DNA from: Bacillota bacterium
GTDB lineage: Bacteria > Bacillota > UBA4882 > UBA8346
Direction: 5' to 3'
Length of the DNA: 64,000 bases
Assembly: GCA_023392595.1 (NCBI GenBank)
Contig: JAEVYU010000001.1
Span: forward strand, 1-64,000
The notes below the pieces were generated by a model. That model ran no database searches. It was not told the origin of the DNA and saw only the letters and a list, made by a program, of their open reading frames with translations. Below, in pieces: positions 22,633 through 31,336 of the stretch; position 1 is the stretch's first letter; each line of letters starts with the position of its first letter. The position numbers and the translations under genes were made by a program.

Positions 22633-22863
22633 ATGGAAGATGTAGTTATTTACACGACTCCCAGTTGCCCTTGGTGCAATAAAACCAAATCATACCTTAA
22701 AGATAAAGGAATTTCTTTTGAAGAGAAGGATGTGGCGGAGGATTCCGGGGCTGCCCAGGAAATGATGGACCTTACGGGGCAGCGAAGCGTGCCTGTAATC
22801 AAGAAAGGCGGGCAATATGTAGTGGGATTTGATCCGGAAAGACTTCAGAATATGCTGCATTAA
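22633..22863 (+). CDS. glutaredoxin-like protein (NrdH/YruB type)
   Basis: 76 residues. Active site CPWC at residues 11-14 (TTPSCPWCNKTK), the cis-proline SVPVI and the GFDPERL end are those of small glutaredoxin-like thiol carriers. ATG 22633 was chosen because GGAGG lies 10 nt upstream and the fold begins with the first beta strand. The next gene, an AhpF-type flavoprotein, begins 11 bp downstream. Together they look like a split version of the redox chain that passes electrons from a pyridine nucleotide to a peroxiredoxin or other disulfide. Confidence 0.88.
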   Translation: MEDVVIYTTPSCPWCNKTKSYLKDKGISFEEKDVAEDSGAAQEMMDLTGQRSVPVIKKGGQYVVGFDPERLQNMLH

Positions 22864-22874
22864 GGGTGAAGAGT

Positions 22875-23804
22875 ATGACATACGATCTAATCATTGTTGG
22901 GGCCGGCCCCTCCGGCATGACGGCGGGTGTTTTCGCAGCCCGCAAAGGTTTGAAAACATTAATTATTAGCGAGGATTTGGGCGGTCAGGTTAACTGGACC
23001 TCGGATATTGAAAATTATATGGGATTTCAAGAGATTGACGGGCAGGCTTTAATGGAAAAATTTGAAGCCCAAGTGAAAGAACTTCACCTTGAAGAGGAAT
23101 TAACCACGGTTGTCGACATTCGTAAAGAAGGAGAAGTATTCAAGGTTGTTACCAAAAATCGAGAATATATTTCGAAAGTGGTGATAGTTTCTTCGGGAAA
23201 AAAGCCGCGTACTTTAGATGTTCCGGGTGAACAGGAATTCCGCAATAAGGGTGTCAGTTATTGTGCTACCTGTGATGGTCCCTTGTTTAGAAATCTCCCC
23301 GTCGCCGTGGTTGGAGGAGGTAATTCCGCCCTTAAATCAGCTTTGGATTTGGCGAATTACGCTTCGGAAATCCACTTGATAGCCAATAGTGGTTTAACGG
23401 CTGACCATATCCTGGTAGAGCGCTTAAATAAACTTGATCATCTTAAAAAATATTTGTCCCATACTGTTGTGGAGATTAAGGGCGGTAAATCGGTGGAAAA
23501 GGCTATTTTGGAGGACATCCAAAACAAGCAAAGATTTGAAATCAATGTCCAGGGCGTCTTCGTTGAAATTGGACTTGATCCCAACCAAAGTTTTTTGGGA
23601 GACTGGGTCGAGAAAAACGAGGTCGGTGAAATAAAAGTCGACTGTCTGTGTAGAACGAATATTCCCGGCTTGTATGCAGCCGGCGATGTCACCTCGGTGC
23701 CCGAAAAACAAATCATTGTGGCGGCCGGGGAAGGAGCTAAAGCAGCCCTTAAAGCTTGGGAATTTCTGTTAAAGAACCCTGAATCCCAGCAACATTTAAA
23801 TTAA
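22875..23804 (+). CDS. AhpF/thioredoxin-reductase-like flavoprotein
   Basis: 309 residues. FAD motif GAGPSGMTAG near the N-terminus, redox CATC in SYCATCDGP, pyridine-nucleotide motif VGGGNSALKSA and the C-terminal FAD segment GLYAAGDVTSVP. The HRRxxxR signature that binds the NADPH phosphate in thioredoxin reductase is absent and replaced by LIANSGLTAD, as in AhpF. So NADH, or another donor, is more likely than NADPH. The partner is probably the glutaredoxin-like protein just upstream. ATG 22875 was taken because AAGGGTG precedes it. Confidence 0.85.
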   Translation: MTYDLIIVGAGPSGMTAGVFAARKGLKTLIISEDLGGQVNWTSDIENYMGFQEIDGQALMEKFEAQVKELHLEEELTTVVDIRKEGEVFKVVTKNREYISKVVIVSSGKKPRTLDVPGEQEFRNKGVSYCATCDGPLFRNLPVAVVGGGNSALKSALDLANYASEIHLIANSGLTADHILVERLNKLDHLKKYLSHTVVEIKGGKSVEKAILEDIQNKQRFEINVQGVFVEIGLDPNQSFLGDWVEKNEVGEIKVDCLCRTNIPGLYAAGDVTSVPEKQIIVAAGEGAKAALKAWEFLLKNPESQQHLN

Positions 23805-23816
23805 GAGAGGTGATTT

Positions 23817-23891
23817 TTGCAACTTTATTGGATAAAGGGTCTTTTAGGCAATACGAGGCATACCGGATCCGTAATACTAAGCAATAAATGA
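23817..23891 (+). CDS. possible 24-residue small ORF
   Basis: TTG start preceded by GAGAGGTG at 4-5 nt, directly after the reductase stop codon. It encodes LYWIKGLLGNTRHTGSVILS plus a few residues, a mildly basic peptide. No family is known to me. The ribosome binding site is the only support. Confidence 0.2.
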   Translation: MQLYWIKGLLGNTRHTGSVILSNK

Positions 23892-23927
23892 ACAGCAAAG
23901 CTAAATAAAAATTAATTCTATCCCCTC

Positions 23928-23967
23928 AAACACACCCATATATTGTAAAGGTGTGTTTGTTTTTTTA
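23928..23967 (+). terminator. terminator after the glutaredoxin-reductase pair
   Basis: AAACACACC (23928-23936) pairs with GGTGTGTTT (23950-23958); a T-rich tail follows. Confidence 0.85.
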
Positions 23968-24044
23968 TCGGTGAATCATTCATAACAAACTAAAACAAGC
24001 AAGCAGCTTGTTATGGGCGAGGGCGCCTGGGGAGGGGAAGATCA

Positions 24045-25304
24045 TTGCGGGTTATGTATTTGCAGAAAATTAAGATATTACTAGGAGCAATCTTGATTTG
24101 CCTGTTGACGCTTTCTTTAGTGATTTACCCAAAAGAAGGAGTAGATGCCGCAATCGAGGGACTAAAAGTCTTTTGGGATATTGTGCTGCCTTCATTGTTG
24201 CCTTTCTTTGTATTATCTGAGGTAATGCTGGGTATGGGAGTGGTCCATTTTCTGGGTGTAATATTGGAACCCTTAATGAGACCTTTATTTAATGTGCCCG
24301 GTGTCGGGGCGTTCGCATTATCCATGGGTTTGGCGGCCGGATATCCCATGGATGCCGTGATTACGGGGAAATTTCGCCGCAATGGTCTTTGTACCCGGGT
24401 GGAAGGGGAACGCTTACTTTCATTTACCAATACGGCCGATCCATTATTCATTTTTGGGGCAGTGGCGGTCGGAATGTTTGGATATCCGGATTTGGGGATT
24501 ATCTTGGCTTTAGCTCATTATATCGCTAGTTTTACGGTCGGAATCGTTTTTAAATTTTACAAAAAAGAGAAATCTTCGGAAGAGGGAAAAACCGATGGGA
24601 GTCTGTCCGGTTCCTGTAAAACCGGTATTCTAAGGCGTGCGATGGGTGAACTGTTCAAAGCCCGCCGGGAAGACGGCCGCCCTTTCGGCAGACTCCTTGG
24701 GGATGCTGTCAAGGAATCGATGGCTACTTTGTTGATGATTGGCGGTTTTATTATGCTTTTTTCAGTGCTCGTAAAAATGTTGACGGTTTTCGGGTTCTTT
24801 GGGATTTTAGCGCCGGTATTTAGAGGAATCTTAAGGATTTTTAATATGGATCCCCATTTGGTCCAGGCTATATTTTACGGTATTTTGGAAATTGATTTGG
24901 GAAGTATGGCTGCGGGCAGAGCTGCCGCTCCACTTGTTGATAAAGCAATGATTGCCAGCTGGATTATTGCTTGGAGCGGGTTGTGTGTACATGGCCAGGT
25001 TGCCAGTGTGATTCACGATACAGATATCAGAATGGGTCCTTACATGGCAGCCCGTTTTTTGCACGGATTGTTTGCAGCCATTTTTACATGGATGCTGATG
25101 GGACCGTTAATACCCGTATTGGCTCCTCTTAGAAATTATCCGGCAGTGAGTGCACCAGCAGGGAAGGGATTTCATCCGCTGGACCGGATTGTTTTTTCCG
25201 GTGAGCAATTACTGGTAATTTTAGGTCTGTTAATTCTTCTCTCCTCCTTTATTTATTTCCATCAGCGGTACCGGATTATTTTTAAAGATAAAAATAAGAA
25301 ATAA
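24045..25304 (+). CDS. ylbJ: sporulation integral membrane protein YlbJ
   Basis: 419 residues with about eight hydrophobic segments. Conserved features are LPSLLPFFVLSEVMLGMGVV, AAGYPMDA and the second-half repeat VKESMATLLMIGGFIMLFSV with an inverted arrangement of nucleoside-transporter-like gates. YlbJ is needed for spore cortex formation in B. subtilis and is expressed in the mother cell. TTG 24045 was chosen because GGAGGGGAAG lies 8-10 nt upstream. A charged loop of about 50 residues (KEKSSEEGKTDGS onward) separates the halves. Its terminator hairpin merges with the yqfC start region. Confidence 0.9.
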   Translation: MRVMYLQKIKILLGAILICLLTLSLVIYPKEGVDAAIEGLKVFWDIVLPSLLPFFVLSEVMLGMGVVHFLGVILEPLMRPLFNVPGVGAFALSMGLAAGYPMDAVITGKFRRNGLCTRVEGERLLSFTNTADPLFIFGAVAVGMFGYPDLGIILALAHYIASFTVGIVFKFYKKEKSSEEGKTDGSLSGSCKTGILRRAMGELFKARREDGRPFGRLLGDAVKESMATLLMIGGFIMLFSVLVKMLTVFGFFGILAPVFRGILRIFNMDPHLVQAIFYGILEIDLGSMAAGRAAAPLVDKAMIASWIIAWSGLCVHGQVASVIHDTDIRMGPYMAARFLHGLFAAIFTWMLMGPLIPVLAPLRNYPAVSAPAGKGFHPLDRIVFSGEQLLVILGLLILLSSFIYFHQRYRIIFKDKNKK

Positions 25305-25307
25305 AAT

Positions 25308-25346
25308 ATCCTCCCCTGAGCATAAACCATAGGGGGGGATTTTTTT
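25308..25346 (+). terminator. terminator-like hairpin overlapping the yqfC ribosome binding site
   Basis: ATCCTCCCCT (25308-25317) pairs with AGGGGGGGAT (25331-25340), one T-G wobble, followed by seven T that run into the TTG start codon of yqfC. The 3' arm is also the Shine-Dalgarno sequence, so folding both ends ylbJ transcripts and hides the yqfC start. Confidence 0.7.
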
Positions 25347-25632
25347 GGGGCAACGGAAACGGATTCCATTCACACATAAACTGGCCGATTTTTTGGATAT
25401 CCCGCTGGATACCATGACCGATTGGCCAAGAATGACGATCAGCGGTAACAAAAATTTATCCATTATCAATCATCGAGGGGTCATTGAATATGACCAGACG
25501 CTGGTGAGAATTAATACCCGTTTTGGGGAGTTGAAAATTTCCGGAACCGGGCTAATGATTGTATCGGCTGTGAAAGAAGAGATTATCGTGGAGGGAAAAA
25601 TCAATCAACTCGAATGGATTGATTGGAGGTAA
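25345..25632 (+). CDS. yqfC: sporulation protein YqfC
   Basis: 95 residues, usual size. The sequence PLDTMTDWPRMTISGN and the repeated hydrophobic strands (VRINTRFGELKISGTGLMI) match the YqfC/YabP-type fold. In B. subtilis yqfC is a sigma-E-dependent mother-cell gene. The TTG start is set by the G-rich Shine-Dalgarno inside the hairpin just upstream. yqfD follows after 4 bp, the normal partner order. Confidence 0.9.
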   Translation: MGQRKRIPFTHKLADFLDIPLDTMTDWPRMTISGNKNLSIINHRGVIEYDQTLVRINTRFGELKISGTGLMIVSAVKEEIIVEGKINQLEWIDWR

Positions 25633-25636
25633 TAAA

Positions 25637-26848
25637 TTGAATTTGGAGCGAATGATATCTTTTTCCACAGGATATATTCAGCTGATAGTCCGGGGCGCTC
25701 ATTTGGAAAAATTCCTGAATTTGCTGACTGGTTCAGGATTATATTTATGGGATGTAAGGCGTTTGGGAACCGAGGTTGCGGAAGTAAAAATTCGGGCTCA
25801 TGGCTTTTCCAGGATTCGGGGGGTTGCCCGTAAAACCCACACTACAGTGAAAATTTATCAAAAAAAGGGATTGCCTTTTATCAAACGTAAAATGGCGCGG
25901 CGTAAATTTTTTTGGATGGGGGCTATGATACTCATAAGTTTACTGGTATACTTAAGTTCATTCATTTTGATTATTAAGGTTGATGGTTTTGAGGATTCCC
26001 AACGGCAACAATTGCTAGCCAATCTGTCGCGTTTAGGATTGAAGGCAGGGTCCTCCCGCCAGGAAATTATACGGAAAAAAGATTTAATCGAAAGGGAAGT
26101 TATGATCCACACGCCAGGCGCCGTTTGGTTGGCAATCACGGTACGCGGTGTGGTCGCCGAAGTAAAGGTTGTTCAACGTAAAAATGCGCCTGCGCCGGTT
26201 GAATCTTGTGATATTGTGGCTGCTAAAGACGGAGTTGTTACCAAGATGGTTGTGGTAAGAGGGGTACCGGCCGTCAAAGAAGGGGATACAGTGGCAAAAG
26301 GCGATTTGTTAATCAGCGGTGTACAATGGCTTACGAACTCGGAAACAAGAGAACTTGAGAAACACGAAGTGCCCGCCAGCGGGATTGTGGTAGCCAAAGT
26401 GTGGTATGACTTGGAAATCGTGGAGCCGAAAATTGTTTGGCGTCCTGAAATAAACCGGGATTTTTTTCAGAAGTATCAATTAAGATGGGGACGAAAACTA
26501 TTTCCGCTAATTAGTTTTGGCAAGCGACCGGAATACAACTATTACTGGTCGCGTTGGCGTCGGCCTCTTTATCAAGGAAGGAATCCGTTCGACAATGTAG
26601 AAATAATAAAAGATACTTGGCAAAAGATAATCTGGCATCGTAAGGTGCTGAGTCGCAGTGAAATTGAAAAAACCGTTTTGGATGAAATGAAGGAAAGAGT
26701 TGAAAAGTTGGATTTAAAGGCTAATCCCTCCGCCCGGACTTGGACCTGGGAAGGAAATTTCCTCAAGTTTACAGCGACTTATGAGAAACAAGAAGACATA
26801 GCCAGGATCTCGTTTATAAAAACTAAAAGTTGCATTGGAAATAATTAA
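25637..26848 (+). CDS. yqfD: sporulation protein YqfD
   Basis: 403 residues from TTG, with GGAGGT 7 nt upstream. Features: N-terminal VRGAHLEKFLNLL, a single membrane span (FFWMGAMILISLLVYLSSFI, about residues 90-110), then a large extracytoplasmic part with CDIVAAKDGVVTKMVVVRGV and a biotinyl-like AVKEGDTVAKGDLLISG. The protein is a mother-cell sporulation protein of unknown biochemical role. It belongs with yqfC upstream and phoH downstream in the conserved Firmicutes cluster. Confidence 0.9.
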   Translation: MNLERMISFSTGYIQLIVRGAHLEKFLNLLTGSGLYLWDVRRLGTEVAEVKIRAHGFSRIRGVARKTHTTVKIYQKKGLPFIKRKMARRKFFWMGAMILISLLVYLSSFILIIKVDGFEDSQRQQLLANLSRLGLKAGSSRQEIIRKKDLIEREVMIHTPGAVWLAITVRGVVAEVKVVQRKNAPAPVESCDIVAAKDGVVTKMVVVRGVPAVKEGDTVAKGDLLISGVQWLTNSETRELEKHEVPASGIVVAKVWYDLEIVEPKIVWRPEINRDFFQKYQLRWGRKLFPLISFGKRPEYNYYWSRWRRPLYQGRNPFDNVEIIKDTWQKIIWHRKVLSRSEIEKTVLDEMKERVEKLDLKANPSARTWTWEGNFLKFTATYEKQEDIARISFIKTKSCIGNN

Positions 26849-26959
26849 TTTGGAAATTTTATCGGAACAAAGATTCATTTCATGGCAGTATACCACGATA
26901 AAAGGGACACAGACTATTAAATATCTTATCATCACACGATGTAAAAAACGACTTTTTGG

Positions 26960-27979
26960 ATGAGGGGAAAGGGGCAACAGTTATTATTGAGTAATATCGA
27001 ATACAAATTAGAACTTGAACCCAGGATGGCGCCACAGTTGATTGGAAAACTTGAGGAAAACATCCGGCTTATTGAAGAAGGTTTAAAAATAACGATTTTT
27101 TCACGGGGAAATGAACTCATTTTAACCGGTGAACAGACCCGGATTGATCAGGGAGCGGCTGTTATTGAACTTCTGAATCAGCAACTAAAAAAAGGACATA
27201 TCGCTGCCCTGGACGAAATTCGTTATTTGGTGCATCTGGCTCAGGAAGGCCAATTGAATAAAGCAACAGCCCTTACAGAAGAAGTAGTTGCGGTCACTGC
27301 GCGCGGGAAAAAAATATTCCCCCGTACCCTAGGTCAGAAACAATATGTAGAATCCATCCTTCATAATGGTCTTACATTTGGGATCGGGCCTGCAGGAACA
27401 GGCAAAACTTATATTGCCGTGGCGCTGGCGGTGGCCGCATTACAAGCAAAAACCGTAAATCGCCTGATTTTAACTCGTCCGGCAGTAGAAGCCGGAGAGA
27501 AACTGGGTTTTTTGCCGGGAGATTTACAGGAAAAGGTGGATCCCTATTTACGTCCCCTTTATGATGCGCTTTATGATGTGATGGGGGTCGACTTATTTCA
27601 AAAGTATTTGGAACGGGGCATTATTGAAATTGCCCCTTTAGCATATATGCGTGGACGGACGCTGGACGATTCGTTTATTATTTTGGATGAGGCTCAAAAT
27701 ACAACGCCCGAGCAAATGAAGATGTTTCTGACCCGGATGGGATTTGGTTCGAAAGCTGTCGTCACCGGTGACATTACTCAGGTGGATTTACCGAAAGGCA
27801 CCATTTCGGGGTTAACCCAAGTGGGTGAGATATTTGCCGATGTACCCGGTATCTCTGTAGTTATGTTGACCGATCGGGATGTGGTAAGACATGAACTTGT
27901 TCAAAAAATAATCCGGGCTTATGAACGTTACCAACAAACGGTAAATTCTAAAGGAGCTGGCAATCTTGGAGCTCAATGA
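26960..27979 (+). CDS. phoH: PhoH-family ATPase
   Basis: 339 residues. An N-terminal KH-like segment (about 20-80) is followed by the P-loop GIGPAGTGKTYIAVA, RPAVEAGEKLGFLPGD, the Walker B IILDEAQNTTPEQMKMFLTR and the sensor TGDITQVDLP. PhoH/YbeZ proteins are ATPases connected to RNA metabolism and act with YbeY, which is encoded two genes on. The start is uncertain: the ATG lacks a clear ribosome binding site and a TTG at 26987 is an alternative. It overlaps the next gene by 14 bp. Confidence 0.92.
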   Translation: MRGKGQQLLLSNIEYKLELEPRMAPQLIGKLEENIRLIEEGLKITIFSRGNELILTGEQTRIDQGAAVIELLNQQLKKGHIAALDEIRYLVHLAQEGQLNKATALTEEVVAVTARGKKIFPRTLGQKQYVESILHNGLTFGIGPAGTGKTYIAVALAVAALQAKTVNRLILTRPAVEAGEKLGFLPGDLQEKVDPYLRPLYDALYDVMGVDLFQKYLERGIIEIAPLAYMRGRTLDDSFIILDEAQNTTPEQMKMFLTRMGFGSKAVVTGDITQVDLPKGTISGLTQVGEIFADVPGISVVMLTDRDVVRHELVQKIIRAYERYQQTVNSKGAGNLGAQ

Positions 27980-30167
27980 AAACCAAAATGTAAATTCCAA
28001 AAAATCAAAAAGTAGTGGGATGCCGTTTGAAATGATGAGTAAAATTAGCGGTATTTTAAGGTTGCCTTCTTTTCGGGAAGGATTTTTAATCATTTTCTGC
28101 TTTTCTTTGCTGATTACCTTATTACAGTTTAATTTGTCGCCTCATACTTATGATTTGAAGGTTGGACAAGCCAGCAAAGTTGAGATCATCGCGCCCAAGG
28201 ATGTCTCTGATCGGGAGGCGACCAGGCTTGCCCAGAAGGATGCTGTGGACCGGGCTTTAGAAATTGCAATGCAGGACCCGGATAATTATCAAATCGACGA
28301 ACAAGTAAGTCAGATGATTTCTTTTAAGCTCAATCGCTTTTTCGAGGCGATTGATTTATCCCGCAAAAAATATCTGGCCGATCCGGCCAAGGCCCTTAGC
28401 CCAAATTCAATTCGAATTGAAAACTATAAAAAATTTTTTTACCAGACGCCCAGTTTCGGTACGTTAAAGCGGATAGTCCTATTGCCGGATGACTTTTACC
28501 AGGAACTCAAAATCAGGAGTCATCAGCTTATCACCGACGTCGAGCAGCATCAGCGGATTGACTCGAAAAGCGTTGCCAGTATCCGGCTTTTATTACCTCA
28601 AATGGTAGCGGAACAAAAAATATCCCCGGAAATCGCTCCAACGGTTGTCAACTTATTGGAGGCTGTCGTTCAACCCAATTTGATCATCAATGCCGCTAAA
28701 ATCAAAAAAATTGAAAACCGGGTCCGCGGAGAAGTACCGGAAGTGGTTCATCATGCCGGCGAGGTATTGATTTCTAAAGACCAGGTCGTTACTGAGAACG
28801 ATTTAAAAATGTTGCAGGATTTGCACTTAATTGTCACCAAATCCAACCGTATTCAAGTTTTTTTGAGTTTATCCTGCTTTATCCTTCTCCTTATTGGCCT
28901 GGGAACCCTTTATATTTGGCAATTTCACAATGAATTATTTAAGCAGGAGCGTTTGTTGTATCTGCTCTTGCTGCTACTTGTTATCGTAGTGGGGCTTGTT
29001 AAGGTATTATCCTTGACGGAGAATAACACCCTGCCTTATTTGGCTCCGATTAGTTTTGGTTCGATGCTGATGACGATCTTGATTGACCCCCAATTGGCGC
29101 TGGCTATGACCGTGCTCCTCAGTTTGCTGGGGGGTATCGTTGTCGACTATAGTCTGGCGTTGACCATTTTTTATTTTGTGAGCGGCGTGATTCCTGTCCT
29201 GGTGCTTCTGAAATTCGGGCGTCAGAGAGATCTGGTGCGATGCGGTTTTATTTTAATGTTTGTCAATGCAGTTACCGTAACTTTAATCAATCTACTTTTC
29301 CATACCACCTTTGATTATCAGGCGGTAATGCTTTCAATCGCCAATGGATTTTTATCGGCCGTGCTGGCCATCGGTTCTTTGCCGTTTCTGGAACATCTTT
29401 TCCGGCTTACTTCAGCCATCCGTTTGCTGGAGCTTTCCAATCCAGGCCACCCGTTGCTGCGAAGGCTCCAAATCGAAGCTCCGGGAACTTACCATCATAG
29501 TATCATGGTCGGCAATTTGGCTGAAGCCGCGGCTGAGGGCATCGGCGCGGATGCATTATGGGTTCGGGTAGGCTCTTATTATCATGATATCGGGAAAATC
29601 AAACGGCCTTATTTCTTTGTAGAAAACCTTTTTACTCAGGATAATCCCCATGAAAAGCTCAATCCCACACTTAGTACCTTAATCATTACCTACCATGTGA
29701 AAGAAGGAGCCGAAATTGCCAGAGAACATGGGTTACCGGAGAAATTGGTGGCAATTATTGAACAACATCATGGTACGGATTTGGTGCGCTACTTTTATAG
29801 ACGTGCTTCAGAAAATGCGCAGGCTGAAAAAGAAAATTTAATCGAAGAGGATTTCCGGTATGAGGGACCAAAACCTCAAACCAAGGAAGCCGCTTTGGTA
29901 ATGTTGGCTGATTCGGTGGAGGCAGCTGTGAAGTCTATACCCAAGCCCACGCCTGCCAAAGTTGAAGCCCTGGTCCAGAGGATTATTCGTGAACGATTGG
30001 ATGACGGTCAATTCGATGAATGCAACTTGACTTTAAAAGATCTGAATAATGTTAAAAATAGCTTTATCAAAGTACTGGGTGGAATGTTCCATAACCGGAT
30101 TGAGTACCCGGATAATGTCCTCCAGGAAATTGAAAGGAAGAAGACCAATGGCGATACTGGTAAATAA
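27966..30167 (+). CDS. pgpH: cyclic-di-AMP phosphodiesterase PgpH (7TM-HD, YqfF)
   Basis: 733 residues. One N-terminal membrane helix (about 40-60), an extracytoplasmic 7TMR-HDED domain (to about 295), seven membrane helices (about 297-485) and a cytoplasmic HD domain: TYHHSIMVGNLAEAA, SYYHDIGKIKRPYFF, EQHHGTDLVRYFY and LADSVEAAVK. Listeria PgpH hydrolyses c-di-AMP to pApA, so this gene probably links c-di-AMP level to envelope signals. TTG 27966 is supported by AAAGGAG 9 nt upstream. It overlaps phoH and ybeY on both sides, so expression is tightly linked. Confidence 0.92.
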   Translation: MELNENQNVNSKKSKSSGMPFEMMSKISGILRLPSFREGFLIIFCFSLLITLLQFNLSPHTYDLKVGQASKVEIIAPKDVSDREATRLAQKDAVDRALEIAMQDPDNYQIDEQVSQMISFKLNRFFEAIDLSRKKYLADPAKALSPNSIRIENYKKFFYQTPSFGTLKRIVLLPDDFYQELKIRSHQLITDVEQHQRIDSKSVASIRLLLPQMVAEQKISPEIAPTVVNLLEAVVQPNLIINAAKIKKIENRVRGEVPEVVHHAGEVLISKDQVVTENDLKMLQDLHLIVTKSNRIQVFLSLSCFILLLIGLGTLYIWQFHNELFKQERLLYLLLLLLVIVVGLVKVLSLTENNTLPYLAPISFGSMLMTILIDPQLALAMTVLLSLLGGIVVDYSLALTIFYFVSGVIPVLVLLKFGRQRDLVRCGFILMFVNAVTVTLINLLFHTTFDYQAVMLSIANGFLSAVLAIGSLPFLEHLFRLTSAIRLLELSNPGHPLLRRLQIEAPGTYHHSIMVGNLAEAAAEGIGADALWVRVGSYYHDIGKIKRPYFFVENLFTQDNPHEKLNPTLSTLIITYHVKEGAEIAREHGLPEKLVAIIEQHHGTDLVRYFYRRASENAQAEKENLIEEDFRYEGPKPQTKEAALVMLADSVEAAVKSIPKPTPAKVEALVQRIIRERLDDGQFDECNLTLKDLNNVKNSFIKVLGGMFHNRIEYPDNVLQEIERKKTNGDTGK

Positions 30168-30621
30168 TATTCAGAAAATCATTCCGGTTGAGGAACAATG
30201 GCTCCATCTATTGGAAGATGTTTTACAAAACGCCTTGAATGCCCACAAAAAACCTCAATCCGAAGTCAGTGTTGTCTTAGTGGACAATCAATATATCCAG
30301 GAGTTAAACTCTCAATATCGCGGTTTGGACCAACCTACCGACGTGTTGTCTTTTGCCATGGAGGAAGATGTTACCGAAGGCCAAGATGTGTTGCCGGAGG
30401 ATGCCCCGGAACTATTGGGCGATATTTTCATATCGATGGAACGTGCAGTTGATCAATCCAAAGAGTATGAGCATTCCTTAATTCGTGAACTTAATTATCT
30501 GGCGATACACGGTTTATTGCATTTGTTGGGTTATGATCACCAAACCCCGGAAGATACGGCCGAGATGCGTGCTGAAGAGGAAAAAATCTTGGCTGCTTTT
30601 CAAATAGGGAGGAATATTTAA
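30148..30621 (+). CDS. ybeY: endoribonuclease YbeY (rRNA maturation)
   Basis: 157 residues. The zinc site HGLLHLLGYDH supplies the three histidines of the family. QYRGLDQPTDVLSFA is the usual upstream motif. YbeY processes the 16S rRNA 3' end and takes part in ribosome quality control. The frame is open much farther upstream, but ATG 30148 follows AGGAAG and begins the domain, so the earlier codons are shadow of pgpH. The stop abuts the next start. Confidence 0.93.
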   Translation: MAILVNNIQKIIPVEEQWLHLLEDVLQNALNAHKKPQSEVSVVLVDNQYIQELNSQYRGLDQPTDVLSFAMEEDVTEGQDVLPEDAPELLGDIFISMERAVDQSKEYEHSLIRELNYLAIHGLLHLLGYDHQTPEDTAEMRAEEEKILAAFQIGRNI

Positions 30622-31320
30622 TTGAGGTCGAGAAGCCTCCTGGACTCGTTTAATAATGCTTTTGAAGGAATAATTTATGCATTTAAGACACAGCGCAATA
30701 TCCGTTTGCACTTTCTGGCCACCGGCGGAGTGTTGATCTTGTCACTACTTCTTCAATTGACAAAATTGGAGATTTTGATCCTCTTTATGACCATCGCTTT
30801 TGTGATTGTAACGGAGATGATTAATACTGCTTTAGAGGTGACTGTTGATTTAATAACCCCGGACTATCATCCTTTGGCGGCAATTATCAAAAATGTCTCT
30901 GCCGGCGCCGTTCTGGTTGCTGCGGTATTGGCGATCATCGTCGGGTATCTGATTTTTGCTCCCAAGTTTGACCCGCTGATTCCCAGAGTGATTGAGTCCT
31001 TACAGAAAGCTCCCGCCTATCTGAGTCTGGTAGCTATTTTATTGACGATTGTCGTGGTTATCGTTAGCAAGTCAATTACCAAAAAGGCGCGACTTATTCA
31101 GGGGGGCATGCCCAGCGGCCATACGGCGCTTGGAGCTTCGGCCGCCACGGCTATTTTTTTTATCTGTCACAACAGCTTAGTTTTCTTCTTAGCAGGGTTT
31201 CTAGTGCTATTGATCGCAGAGAGCAGGGTTGAAAACCAGATTCATACCTGGCCCGAGGTCATTGCCGGAGGTACGCTTGGATGTTTAATTTCTCTGGTTG
31301 TGTTTCAAATACTGAAATAG
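30622..31320 (+). CDS. DgkA-type undecaprenol/diacylglycerol kinase fused to PAP2 phosphatase
   Basis: 232 residues. Residues 1-115 are a complete DgkA domain with three membrane helices and the catalytic VTEMINTALEVTVDLI. Residues 125-232 form a PAP2-type membrane phosphatase domain with KKARLIQGGMPSGHTALGA, carrying the SGH motif, and a later SRVENQIHTWPEVIAGG with the catalytic His. So one polypeptide carries a lipid kinase and a lipid phosphatase. It probably recycles undecaprenol and related lipids. The TTG start directly follows the ybeY stop and has GGGAGG upstream. Confidence 0.88.
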   Translation: MRSRSLLDSFNNAFEGIIYAFKTQRNIRLHFLATGGVLILSLLLQLTKLEILILFMTIAFVIVTEMINTALEVTVDLITPDYHPLAAIIKNVSAGAVLVAAVLAIIVGYLIFAPKFDPLIPRVIESLQKAPAYLSLVAILLTIVVVIVSKSITKKARLIQGGMPSGHTALGASAATAIFFICHNSLVFFLAGFLVLLIAESRVENQIHTWPEVIAGGTLGCLISLVVFQILK

Positions 31321-31336
31321 AGGGGAAATTTTAAGC

